Notes under the pieces: generated by a model
Told to the model about the DNA's origin: nothing
What the model saw: only the letters and a program-made list of their open reading frames with translations
The model's database searches: none
NCBI GenBank assembly: GCA_964538625.1
Contig: CAZIGH010000005.1
Span: forward strand, 1 to 64,000
Reading direction: 5' to 3'
Length of the DNA: 64,000 bases
Source: JAEUHM01 sp964538625
GTDB lineage: Bacteria > Verrucomicrobiota > Verrucomicrobiia > Verrucomicrobiales > Verrucomicrobiaceae
Translations under genes and position numbers: made by a program
In this document: positions 50,303 through 62,700 of the stretch, piece after piece
Numbering within the stretch: the stretch's first letter is position 1
Layout of the letters: each line of letters opens with the position of its first letter

Positions 50303-50710
50303 CAGGAACAGATCAACGACCTCAGACCGCTGAAACTGCCAAGAAAGGCCTGCGCAGCTGTGAAAAGTGCAGTTTGAGAGAGTAAATCGAAAACGCTTCA
50401 GGAAAAGCGCTACGATTTTCGACTCACCATATCGAGTTAAGCTATAAATTTAAGCGATAGCCGCGAATAGGGTGAATCACCAACTTTATTTCTTAAGATT
50501 TTTGGAGGAGTTGGCAGGTCATGATTTTTGCGACTTCAATCGAAATGAAATGTTGAAATGTGGAGACTAAGTTCCCGTTCACTTTCACCACATTTTCCTT
50601 GTATTGAACCATTGAGCCATGATTTCATCTAACACCCTTTGGAGGACCCGACCTCCCAAGGGTGTTTTTGTCATCTTCTCCCCGTCATCGTCCAACCAAC
50701 GCATTACCTT
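50303..50710 (+). promoter_or_regulatory. AT-rich leader region of the second giant gene
   Basis: A 408-base stretch between divergent genes. It is clearly richer in A+T than its surroundings (for example 50430-50620), as expected of promoters, and has no convincing coding frame. It ends with a strong hairpin at 50631-50669 and a 41-base spacer before the giant gene's ATG. No transcription start can be fixed from sequence alone. Confidence 0.5.
50631..50669 (+). terminator. Terminator-like hairpin in the leader of the second giant gene
   Basis: Stem AACACCCTTTGGAGG (50631-50645) / CCTCCCAAGGGTGTT (50652-50666) with one mismatched pair, 6-base loop, and T-run 50665-50669. It points in the same direction as the giant gene, ending 41 bases before its start. 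The nearest co-directional gene ends 1.5 kb upstream, so it may serve as an attenuator. Confidence 0.8.
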
Positions 50711-53700
50711 ATGAAGACACTTCGCCGCTACCGTAGAGCCCTGGCTACCCTCATGCTTGTGCTCATGGCCACGTGGTTACCTGCGCCTATGACTCAGGGT
50801 GCGGTTTACACGTGGAATGTCGATGCCGGTGGCGACTGGGATAACCCGGCCAACTGGTCTCCGAATACAGGGTTCCCCAATGCGATTGGTGACGTAGCGA
50901 ACTTCCGCCTCAACATCGGGGCCAACCGCACCATCACACTGGCCAACGATCAGGCCACGATCGGCGGATTGATCTTTGGGGACACAGTCGGCAACAGCAT
51001 CTTCACCATCACAGGGACCAACAACCTCATCTTCAACAACGGTGCATCGGATGCCTTCATCCGGAAGCTCGGTTCTGCCACAGACCGCATTGAGACACCC
51101 ATCGTCCTCGGCAGCAACCTGAGTGCCCAGATCCACGCGGGCACGCTGGATGTCATTGGCCCTGGCAACGTAATCAGCTATCTCTCCGGCTCAAACAACC
51201 TGATCAAGAATGGCCACGGCGCACTCCGTTTGTATGTGGATGCCTCCGGCTTCACCGGGAACTACATCGTCAACTTTGGCACCCTCAACATCGCCGGCGG
51301 AAACTCCGCAAGCCCCGGCGGCTTGGGTCTTGGCACGGGCGGCGTCACTCTTAATGGCGTGGGTGCATCCAATCTCGTTGTATTGAGCTTGAACAACAAC
51401 GGCACCGGTAGCGACACCCAGGCCGTTTACTCCGGCAACAACAACTTCATCTTCACCGGCCCTGCCACCATCAACGCCGATCGCAACTACGTCAGCGGAG
51501 CCAACGACCGTGTCACGCACGTCATTGGGAACCTCACGGCCAATGGTAGCATCGTGCGCATCACCAGCGGCAACCAGCACAACATCCAGGTCAACGGCAC
51601 CACCCTTCTTGGGTCCCAGAACCTCATCTTTGACGTCAATGCCAACGCCCAGCATGGCCGACCGAACCTCGTGCTCGCCGGACCCATCACCGACGGGGCG
51701 AACAGCCGTGCACTCATCAAGGAGGGTGCTGGCAGACTGCGCATCAACGGCACCAGCAACACTTACGACGGCGTGACATCCATCAAAAACGGCGTCCTGG
51801 AACTGGGCACCGGAGCCAATCTGGGAGCTGGCGCGGTGTTCGTAAACGGCGGTATCCTCACCTCATCGGATCGGGCCACACTCAACGCCTTGGGTTCCAA
51901 TCTGCGACTCGTTGCACGCATGGGCACCTCCAACTACAACCTTCCAGTCGTCGGCAACAGCGGTTTCGATATTGACCTCGCGAACCCCCTCAACCTCAAC
52001 ATCCCCATCGCTGGCATGGCGCTTGGCATCGATGGCAACGTCGCCATCAACAGCGCGAACATTGACCTCGCTCACGTGGGAGGTGGCGGACGCGTTTGGC
52101 TGACCAACATCACCGGCGGTGACCACACCTACAGCGGCATTCTCACCAACGGAGTCAGCGGCCCACTTCGCCTAACCGCACCCGCCAACAACCTGATCAT
52201 CACCGGATCCAACTCTCTGGGTGGAGCAGGTGCCACCAACAACCTCATCTTTGGCTTTGATCTCGGCAATCCGATTGCATTCCAGGGCACAGCTATCACC
52301 AACGGCTCCAGCAATACCAACGCCGGCGTCGTCTCCATTCGCAACAACAACTCCAATACGCTCGGAACCGTCCTCATTCACCGTGGGGTGACCGTCAACA
52401 TCAACGGCTCCGGCATCACCACCCCCCTCGGCACCGGTGTCGTCACGGCACTCGGTGGAACCATCAGCACCGACAACACGACGGATGCCAAGTTCGGCAA
52501 CACCGACTTCCGTCTGCATGGCGGCAGCATTCTACTCCTCGACAATCGCAACGTCCTCGCACCCTCCACGGATCGCCGACTGGACGCAGCAACCGATATT
52601 CTGCTCTCCTCCTCAAACCTCCAGTTCGCGGTGGATGGCGGAGCAGTGGCCAGTGGGCTGCAGGTGCAGAATCTCAGCCAGTTCACCTACCGCGGCGGCA
52701 GCACCATCTCGATAGGTCGAGACGCAGCCACCGGCGGCTCAGCCCGTCTCAATATCAACTCCGCATTCAACCGTATGGATCGAGGCACCCTGATTCTCAA
52801 TCAGCTTGATGCCGTCGCCGCCACGCTCGGCACCCCCACCGGCACCGCAAAAATTTTCATCGCAGGTGCCCCTCTGCCCACCAATGGCATGATCGGCGCG
52901 GACATCGCCCTCATGGGGGGAACCAACATGCAGGACACAGGCTTGCCACTTTTTGTCACCTACGACAACACGGACGGACTCCAGGCTGCCGCCTTCACCC
53001 ACACCTCCTTCTCCGGGACAGGCACCAGCTCCATCGTGAATATCGACAGTGCAGCCGCCGTGGCTGCGGGAACCCCCAGCGTTCAGGCCTTCCGCATGAG
53101 GTCCACAAACTCCGCCGCCGTTCTGTCTGGCACCATCACCGTAGGAGCTGCGGCAGACGTGGGGCAGGGGGCAGGCATGTTCTTCGCCCACACTCCCAAC
53201 GACACCGTTACTCACACCGCCTCGTTTAACCTCGGCACCCAGGAAGGCATGCTCTACGTCGCCACGCCCGGCGGTGGATCGGGTGTAGTCGCTCTGAGCG
53301 GAGTCATCTCCGGCAGCAATGGCCTCACCCGCTTCGGTCCCGGTCTCCTCCGCCTCAGCGGAGCGAACACCTTCACTGGCCCCCTCACCATCAATTCCGG
53401 TGAAACCCGCCTCAACAACGTTTCCGCCGCAGGCTTGGTAACTGCACCTACCGCCAACCCCATTAACATGAACGGCGGCTCCCTCTACTTCGAGGTCGGC
53501 AGCCAGCGCTACAAGAACGACCTCGTTTTTTACGACAATGCACGCTTCGGCAACGTGAACGTAGGCAGTACTGGCTTTGAGCGGTTGATCGTCGAACCAC
53601 GTGCAGGTGGCAGCACCGAACCCATCGTCCTTTGGCACCAAAACCAGGCGGGTGAAAACTTCACGACCGTGTATGGCGGAATGGTGCTCAATCACGATGC

Positions 53701-56700
53701 CCAGCTCAACATTATTCATCCCCTCCAAATCAACAGCGGCCTCTCCGGAACTGGCAAAATCGACAAGTTCTTCAACTTCCGCCTCATTCTCACTGGTGAT
53801 TCCGCTACCACCTACAACCAACCCATCACCGTGTGGGCTGGCTCCATGGCCAGCCACGTGTCCACGCCTGGCTTCAAACCCTTCGGCACGGGCACCCTGA
53901 ACATCAACCCAGGTTCCAACCTCGTTCTGGCCGCTCCCACCAATATCAACCCAGGTCAGGCAGTCATTCGCACTGACGACGGCGGCCAGGCAAGTATTGC
54001 CCAGCTTTACGTCGCCCACCCCTCCACCCTGCCGACCATCAGCTTTACTTCCTCAGCAGGCTTCAAGGGATCGTTCGGCATCGGCGCCTTGGGCTTCAGC
54101 GTTGACCTGGACCAATCCACACTCCTCGGAGGAGATGCCTACATTGGCGCGCCGCAGGCCTACACCGGCATCTTCACGGGTAATCTCAGCCCCTCGTCCG
54201 GCAACCAGTACCTCTTCGGCGGCGGTCAGGGCACCATCCGCATCGCACGTCCTCTTACGGGGAATGCAAGTCTCGTTTCAGGTGTCTCCGTCACCGGAGA
54301 GTCCAACCGAGCGGATCAGTTCGTGAACAACAGCGGCGGCGTGGTCCAGCTCGACGTACCTATGACCTACACCGGTTCCACCATCATCAATCCCGGTCCC
54401 ACCCTTCGCATCAGCGCCAAAAACGCCTTGGTGGCCACCGGCCCCATCGTTCTCGCCGGCGGCTCCTTCCGCGTGGATTCCGGCACGGGTCAAAACCGTC
54501 TTCTCCCTGCCACGGTCGTGACCAATGACATCATCATGAACGCAGACTCCACCCTCCAGATGGAGAACAGCGCATACGACGTGATCATCGGGGGCAACAT
54601 CCAGCTTGCTCCAGGGTCCACTGGCGTAGCCAGGACCTTTGCCGTCGGTACTGACCAGACCGGTGCCGCAGTGAACAACGCCGGCATTGTTTATCTCGAC
54701 GGCGGCGTATCGGATGGCGTTGGCGGCAGTGGAAACCACTTCATCAAAGGTGGCCTTGGTGTGGCGATGGTCACCGGCCCCATGACCTACACCGGCAGCA
54801 CCACCATCACCGGCGGGCTTCTAGGCATCAACTCGGACAGCGACTTCCCGGTGGGATCCAAAATCACCGCCGTCAATGCAGGTTTCGCCATCTGGGAGAA
54901 CTCCTACACCACATCACTGAACTACTCGGCACACGGCGGCAACGCCTACTTTGACGTGGCTGGCGGCCTCACCTTCACCCAAGCGGCGGGTTCCATCATC
55001 GATGGTAGCAGTAGCCTCATCAAGCGTGGTCTCGGCACCATGGTGCTCAACGGCGACAACACCATGGCCGGCACTTATATAGGGGATGGTGTTTTACAAG
55101 CGAACACCCTCGCCTCACTGGGAGATCCCGCCAGCGGGAATGCATTCTCCTTTGGCAACGATCAGACACTCGGAGGAGCTGGCACGGCCACACGTTACAC
55201 GGGTGGCACGCTACGGATCAACTTCACCGGCACCACCAACCGGGGCGCGGTGTTTAATAACAACGGCAACACCAACTTCAGCGGCGGTATAGACGTGACA
55301 GCGGGCAATACGTTTACCATGGCGGGTGTCATCTCCCAAGGCACCGAGTTTGACTACGCCTTCAAGACAGGCCCCGGAACTCTTCTCACCACGGGTGCCA
55401 ACACCTGGCGTCAGTTCGCTATGACCAATGGTGTCCTTCAGTTCGCCAACAACACCCCGTGGGCCAACAGTACCGGAACCGCAGCAGACAACACCATCCT
55501 GGAACTCCTCGGCGGCACCATCAGACCCCTGAATACAGGCGCCAACATTGCACTGACCAATGCTGCAAGCACCACCACCTACAACTACGGCGGAGGCATG
55601 CAGTTCAGCATCGGCAGCGGAGCCACCTTCTCCGCAGAGCTTGCCGCAGACAACCTGATCCGCCAGAACCAGGGAACACTGGTCATCGCTACGGAAGGCT
55701 CCACCACTCTCGGCGGAGCCGGTGGCAGCAATGCTGCGCGCATCATCGTCACCAACGCCATCAATACCGGAACCGCTCGCGCCTCGGCGCTCACCAATGG
55801 TATCTTCGCACCACACCTCCTTGGCGCCTCTCCGACTGGGGCCGCCTTCTTCCTTCAGAACAACGCAACCACCGGTTTCCAGGAATACAGCGGCACCGTA
55901 GCCGGCACCCTCGCGGCTCTGAACCCCACGGGCATCGCTAGCATCACGTCTGCTGAATCACTCAGCGGGCTGAACAGCATCTATGCCTTCCGCACCACCG
56001 CAGATATCTCAGGTGGCACCCTGCTCATCCCCGCCGTCAACAACCTCAACATGGGCGGTGTCATCCTCAACGGAAGCAACACCATCAGCACCAACCTCAT
56101 CTTTGACCCTTCCGCCCTCACCGGTGGTTCCGCCACAGGTTCGGGCGAGGGTCTGATTTATGTGAAAACAGGGGAGTCAGCCGTCATCAGCGGCAACATC
56201 ACATCCAATCTCCTGACCAAGTATGGCCGCGGCACCTTGACCCTGTCCGGCAACAACATGGTCGCCGCAGATGTCAGCGTGCAAGACGGCATTCTCAAAC
56301 TCTCTGGCAGCAGCCCCTTCAGCAGCATGAATAGCGAGTTGAACATCAACTCCGGTGCCACCCTGGACCTCAACGGCACCAGCGTTGTGTTTGAGACCAT
56401 CACCGGCAACAATCGTCAAGTGGCAGGGGCCACTGTAGGCGGCACCATCACCAACACTTCCGCTACTACGGCTGTGCTTGGAATGTCCGGACCTATCAGC
56501 TCCACTCTCAACGGAGTCCTTAGTGGCAACCTCCGCCTCCTGAAAGCTGGCACGGGCACCCTCACGCTCCAGGGTTACTCCTCCGCCAGTCCCGATGCCG
56601 GCAACAACTCCCACACCGGCGGCACCGACATCTACGGCGTCAACACCACCGGCGGCATCAACGTCAACAACAGCACCACCGCTCTCGGAGGCGGGTTGGG

Positions 56701-59700
56701 TGGAGTGCCGGAAGTCAATCTCTACAGTGGCACACTTGGCCTGTTGTTCAGCAACGGGACCACCGGCGTCAACAGCACGAACGGGCAGCAGTTCAACAAC
56801 CAGATCGTTCGTTTCGGGGCTGACGGTACTGACGGACTCACTCTCAATATTCGTGGGCCTGCTCTTATCAACGTCAACCAGGGCACCCCATCCACCAACA
56901 CTGCCTTCGGCCAGGGCAACATCATGCAAGTCGGAGCGCTGAACCTTTCTAACTCCATTCTCCAGTTCAGCGGATCCAACCTTTATCACTTCCGCGCAGC
57001 AGGCCCCATCTCCATTCTCGGTTCCCAGGCGGCTATCCAGACAAACAGTGACGGCCCCAGCGGCAACCCCGAGTTCACGGGCATCATCTCCGGATCTGGA
57101 GCGCTCACCAAGCTGGGAGACGGCGTGCTGCGCGCCCTCATCATCACCAACCCCAACAACACCTACTCCGGCGGCACCAACATCGTCGCAGGTGAGATCC
57201 AAGTCCGTGCCACCTCCGGCACCGCACTGGGCACTGGTCCCGTGAACATCTTCCCAGAGGGTTCTCTCCGCATCGTGGGCAACAACTCGGTCTCCGGCTC
57301 CCAGATCACCACCATGAGCCGCATCAATGCCATGGGTGCCGTGGTGCTGGATGACCTCTTCAACCCCACCGTGCTCAACAGCACCAACTTCTCCAGCGTC
57401 TATAACACCACCCTTCAGCTCGGCCAGATCTTCTGGAACCAGTCGCTGGACATGGCCGCCATTGGTGACGGACGCGCCTTCCTCGGCACCGGATCCAACG
57501 CCGAAGTCCAATACAACGCACCTACACTGGGCGCAGGTGTCCCGGATGCCTGGAATCCGGGAGTCGGTGTCTATCGTGTCGTTGGTGGAACGAGCAGCTT
57601 CGCGTTCGTGGGCACGGACAATGTCCTCACCGGAAACAACTACCTCCAGGCCGGGCCACAGCGCAACATGCTCTTCGGTGCCATTACAAACTCCGGCAAC
57701 GTCATCGTCATTCGCAACTCCAACAACTACACCGCAGGCACGCAGATCGCCGAAGGAAGCGGCATCTACATCGAAACCGGCGGCAGGGCCACAGGCGAGT
57801 CTCCCCTTGGCTCCGGCCCCGTGGAAGTGTACGGCGAACTCCGTGTGCGTGGCGCCCAAGGATCGCTCTGGAACGCCAACGCCGGAGCACCCACCAACAC
57901 CATCAACCTCCGCCCTGCGGGTGTCGTGCGCCTTCATGACGCTGATGGCACAAACGCTATTCCGTTCATTGGTGCTGGCAACCAAGGCCGCTGGGGTGAC
58001 TCCGTGGGGCTTGACCTCAACGGCGGCAGCTTCATCTATAACGGCGCAGCCAACCTCAACAGCGTTGAGACCATCGGCGACATCACCGCACGCAAGTCCG
58101 GTCAGCTCCAGGTATTCCGCAACTCCGCAGCCTCCTCCGTCCAGCTCAATGTGGGCGACATCAGCCGCGCCGAGCGCGGGGTACTGGGCCTCGCTTACAA
58201 TGCGGGATTCCTCGGCATCAACGTCACCACACCGCTTTCTTACGAGCGAATCACTGTCCAGACCATCGGCGGAGCCGCCATCGCACGCAGCGGCACCACT
58301 GCGAATGGTGCCGGAGTCATCAACCCCGGCATGCTCGCACCGTGGATCATCGACAGAACAGCGGTCAGCTTTGTCGGCTATGATCCCACATCCACGACAG
58401 GCACCGGCTTCCAGCCCTTGCTTGGCACCGCACCGGGAGCAGGCCAGATCGGCTACAACAAGCTTGTCAGCGGCGCTCTCACCGCCGGCGGCTTGGTGGC
58501 CGGAGACATCGCTGACATCACCACGGGAGCCAAAACACTGGCTGACAACCCCACCCTGCACGCCATGCGGTCCAGCCAAAACATCAGCCCGTCTGGAGTC
58601 AATAACACCATCACGCTGACCAGTGGTGGCCTCATCCTCACTGGTGGCACCCTGAATCCGCTCACCGCAGGCGTCGCGCCAGCCATGACCATCAACTTTG
58701 GCCCGGGCGGCACAGGAGAAGCGTTCATCTACAACGGCACCGGCACTTCCACTGTGTATGCACAGCTCAACGCGGCACAGGGACTCACCAAGTTTGGTCC
58801 CAACCAACTCAGCCTCCTGAGCATCAACCCCGGCATCGGTGGTCCCGTGGTCATCCACGAAGGCACCCTCTTCACCCGTACTCCATTCTCCGGCAGCGGC
58901 ACCCCGGTCGGCCAGGCGCTCAACGGCCAGGATGTCATCCTCAACGGCGGTGCGCTAGTCATGGAACCCTTCATCGCCAATCCCTCCGGACTCTACTCAG
59001 AAATCGCCTCCAGCGTCCGCGCCTCGGCACTGTTTGACAGCAACATCTTCGTCCGTGCAGACGCCACGCTCGGCAACAACGGCCAGGGCCAATATGTGCG
59101 CATCGCTGACCTCACCATAGCCAACTCTGCCGGCTCAGCTGCCATGGATGGCAATGGCGTCATCGCCCTCGCACTCCAAAGCGGCATCTGGGTACGCGGC
59201 ACCACCACCCTGGCACCAGAGGCCAGAATCAACTCCACCGTGAACAACTTCCCTCAGTCCACCTTTGAAGGACTCGTGACCGGCACCGGTGGCGTGCAGA
59301 AGTTCGGCAACGGTGTCATCACCATGCTCAATCCCGGCAACAACTACGCCGCCGGTACCATCATCTGGGGCACCACCAATGCGACTGCCGTCAGCACCGT
59401 CGCCTCCGCCTACCGTGGCACCGGCACTCCGTTCGGCACCGGCGACATCCAGATCCAGCCCGGTGGTCTTCTCCGTATCGCCGACAACGCCAACATAGCC
59501 AGCAACGCGGTTTACCTTCGCTCAGATGGCTATGGCCTCGGGGGCATCGGCTTGGCGCACAATGGAGTCCTTCCTTCTATTATCACCTCGGGTGTTCCAA
59601 CTGCTGGCCAGATCAAGGTGGAATCCACCGGACCCTATGATGGCGTCATCTCTCTCGACTACGGGTATTACGGCAAGACACTCAATCCCGCCACCGTGGC

Positions 59701-62700
59701 AAACGGCAACTGGTGGATCGGGAACTCCCAGGCATCCGAGTCCTACTATTTCAATCCCACCATCGGCGCATCCGCCAATGGCAAGTATCTTCTAGGAGGC
59801 GGCGGCAGCCAGAGCGGTTTGAGCTTTGGCTCCGTCTCCGTGGGCGGCAACAACGGCCGAACCCCCTTGTTTGAGAACATCCTCACCGGCGGCACATCCG
59901 GGCAGGTCCGCGTGGAAGTGGGAGCGCTCGCCGGCAACTTCGTGGCCAATGCCCAGTCCTTCGTCAACGGCAACAGCGGCTTTATCATCCTTCCTACCCG
60001 GAACACCAACCTCGTTGGTGACGTGCGGGTGAATACCAACACCACCCTCGCCATCGGCAACAACTTTGCCCTCGGCAGCGGTCGCCTCGTCATGAACGGC
60101 GGAACCCTCCGCCCAGACCTTGGCTCGAACAACTTCGTTACCAGCCAAATCATCCTTCCAAACGATGTCGTGCTCCAGGGAGATTGGAACATTGCCAACG
60201 TCGGCAACGAATTCGTCTTCAGCGGCAACGTGGCCATGAGTGACGTCGCCTCCGCCGGAGCCACCCGCATCTGGTTCTTTGATGGTAGTGCGCCATCAGG
60301 TGTCGGTCTTGAAGCTGGATCGGCCACCCAGGGAGTCATCAGCGGTGCCGCCGGGTCCAACCTCATCAAGCGCGGTGCCCGTCAGCTTACCCTCCGCGGT
60401 GCGAACACCTATGAAGGCTTCACCCAGATCGATCGTGGAGACGTCGTAGTCGTCGGAGACGTAGCGCCAAATCTCCCCGGCCCGCTTGGCGTCAGCAACT
60501 CGCCCATCATCCTCGGTGTCGAAAGCGCTAACAACGTCGGCAGCCTCTCCATCGGTGGACGCTTCACCGTCAGCCGGGACATCATCGTTCCCTCCGCTCC
60601 CGGCACCGGTTTCAACTTCATCCGCGCCCTTACCAATGAAACAGCCACCCTTTCCGGTGCCGTCTCCGTCGCCTCGGGAGCCACTCTGACTCTCGGTGCC
60701 GTCGCTCCCACCCAAGGCGTAGGCACAGGAAGCCGTCTGGATGTGCTCGGAGTCATCAGTGGAGCAGGCTCCGTGCAGCTCGGTACCACTGCCGCCGCCA
60801 CCAGCTACGGCGGCACAGTCGCCCTGCTTGGCAACGTCAATGGCTACGGCATCAATACCTACAGCGGTGGTACCACCGTCCAGAGTTCCCGCATCGAAAT
60901 CGGCTCCAACGCCTACTTCACCGGACCTGCCACCAACCCCACCATCATCTCCGGACCCTTCGGCACCGGTGCCCTCACCATCACTTCCGGAGAAGGTGGC
61001 AACGGCTCCTCCTGGCTCGCCGTTGGCGGACCCCGAGTGATCGTCAACGCGCTCAACGCCACCAGTTCTGCTTCCAACTCCACTTGGCGTTTTGCAGGCC
61101 AGAACTCACTGGAGTTCACCCGCAACTGGGACATCAACAGCGACGGCACCCTCCGCAACCGCACCTTTGAGGTGCGCAATGTCAATCAGCCCGTCATCTT
61201 CAGCGGCAACCTCAGTGCCAGCGGTGCTGCCGGCGTAAGCCTCATCAAAACCGGCTCCGGCATGATGGTGCTCAATGGCACCAACACCTTCGCCACCAGT
61301 TCCACCACCGGTATCCAGATCAACTCCGGTATTCTCAGGGTCAACTCAGATGCCGCCCTCGGTGCCGGCACCAGCGTCCGTCTCAATGGCGGCACTCTTT
61401 CCTATTCCGCCAACAGCAGCAGTGCCCGCCAGCTCATCCTTCAGGCAGCCAGCGGTGTCGATGTCGCATCCGGGGCCACCGTTAGCCTCAGTGCCGCCAC
61501 CACGGGAGCCTTCGGCATCACCAAGTCCGGCCCTGGCACCCTCATGCTGAACAACAGTGCCAACACCATCACCGCGCTCGTTCTCGGTGGTCGTCAGCAG
61601 CTGCCGTCTGGAGTGGGCTTCTTCAGCCATACCGGCGGCACCGTGGGCACCACGGCCACCACAGGCACGCCTTTTGTGGCAGCGGGAGGCAGCATCACGA
61701 TTAACAGCGGTATCCTATCCCTGGCTGATCCCGCCGTTCAGACCCTCAGTGTGCCCACCCTCAACTACGCCGCCGCAGCCCAAATCGCCACCGGAGCAGG
61801 TGATACACTGACCATCTCCACCGCGCTGAACCGCAGCGGAACGCTGCTTGGTGGTTACACCCCCGCCATAGCGAACACCTTCGGCACCCTGGTCATCAAC
61901 CCCTCCGTCATTGGCAACCTCGGCACCACCGAGAAGGTCATCGTCAGTGCCGGTGCCCCAGCCAACACCACGCTCGGAGCAGGCACCACCCTCACGCTGC
62001 CCTCTATCTTCGTAGCCCAGGCGGGTGTGGGACAAAACGCCAACTTCGCTCGTTACGACGCCACCAACGGCCTCACGGTTCACACCGCTGACATCAGCAC
62101 CACCCTGGCCATCAATGCTCCCGCCACCATCGCAGACATCACCGCAGCCGACATCGTCGGAGCCGCACCTGGTGACATCATCAACGTCTATGGCCTGCGC
62201 ACCGACAGCAACATCACCGGCTTCGACAGCTCCGTGCAGCTCCGCCTCAATGGCGGCGGTCTCATCCTGAATGGTGCCGTCGGTCCCATCATCAGCAGCA
62301 ACCTTCTCTTTGGCACCGGTACAGGAGCGGGACTCCGCGAGGCCATCGTTTATGTTCGTGACGGCCAGAGCAGTGCCTCCCAGATCACCGGCGGCATCTC
62401 CGCCCTGGACTTCACCAAGACTGGCCCGGGAATCCTTGAAGTTGGTGGCACGGCCAACGTCCTCAGCAGCAACGCCGCCCGCCTTCCGGTGCTCAGCGTT
62501 CAGAACGGCACCTTCCGCTATACCAGTGCAGGAGCGCAGTTCACCGTCGGCAATCGTCCCAACGACGTGGCCGCCATCACTGGAAGCTACCTCCTCAATG
62601 TCAACGAAGCCGGCATTTTTGACCTCAACGGGCTCAACACCCAGATCGGCGGTCTCACCGGCAACGGCACCGTTACCTCCGGCGTCGCAGGTGCTGTCAA

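Noticed and set aside
56177..58858. An 893-residue antisense open frame over the second giant gene
   Set aside because: Its composition is low-complexity (Gly, Asp, Val, Ala) and it is the mirror of the Asn/Thr/Gly codon pattern of the repeat protein, whose frame is continuous and makes sense.
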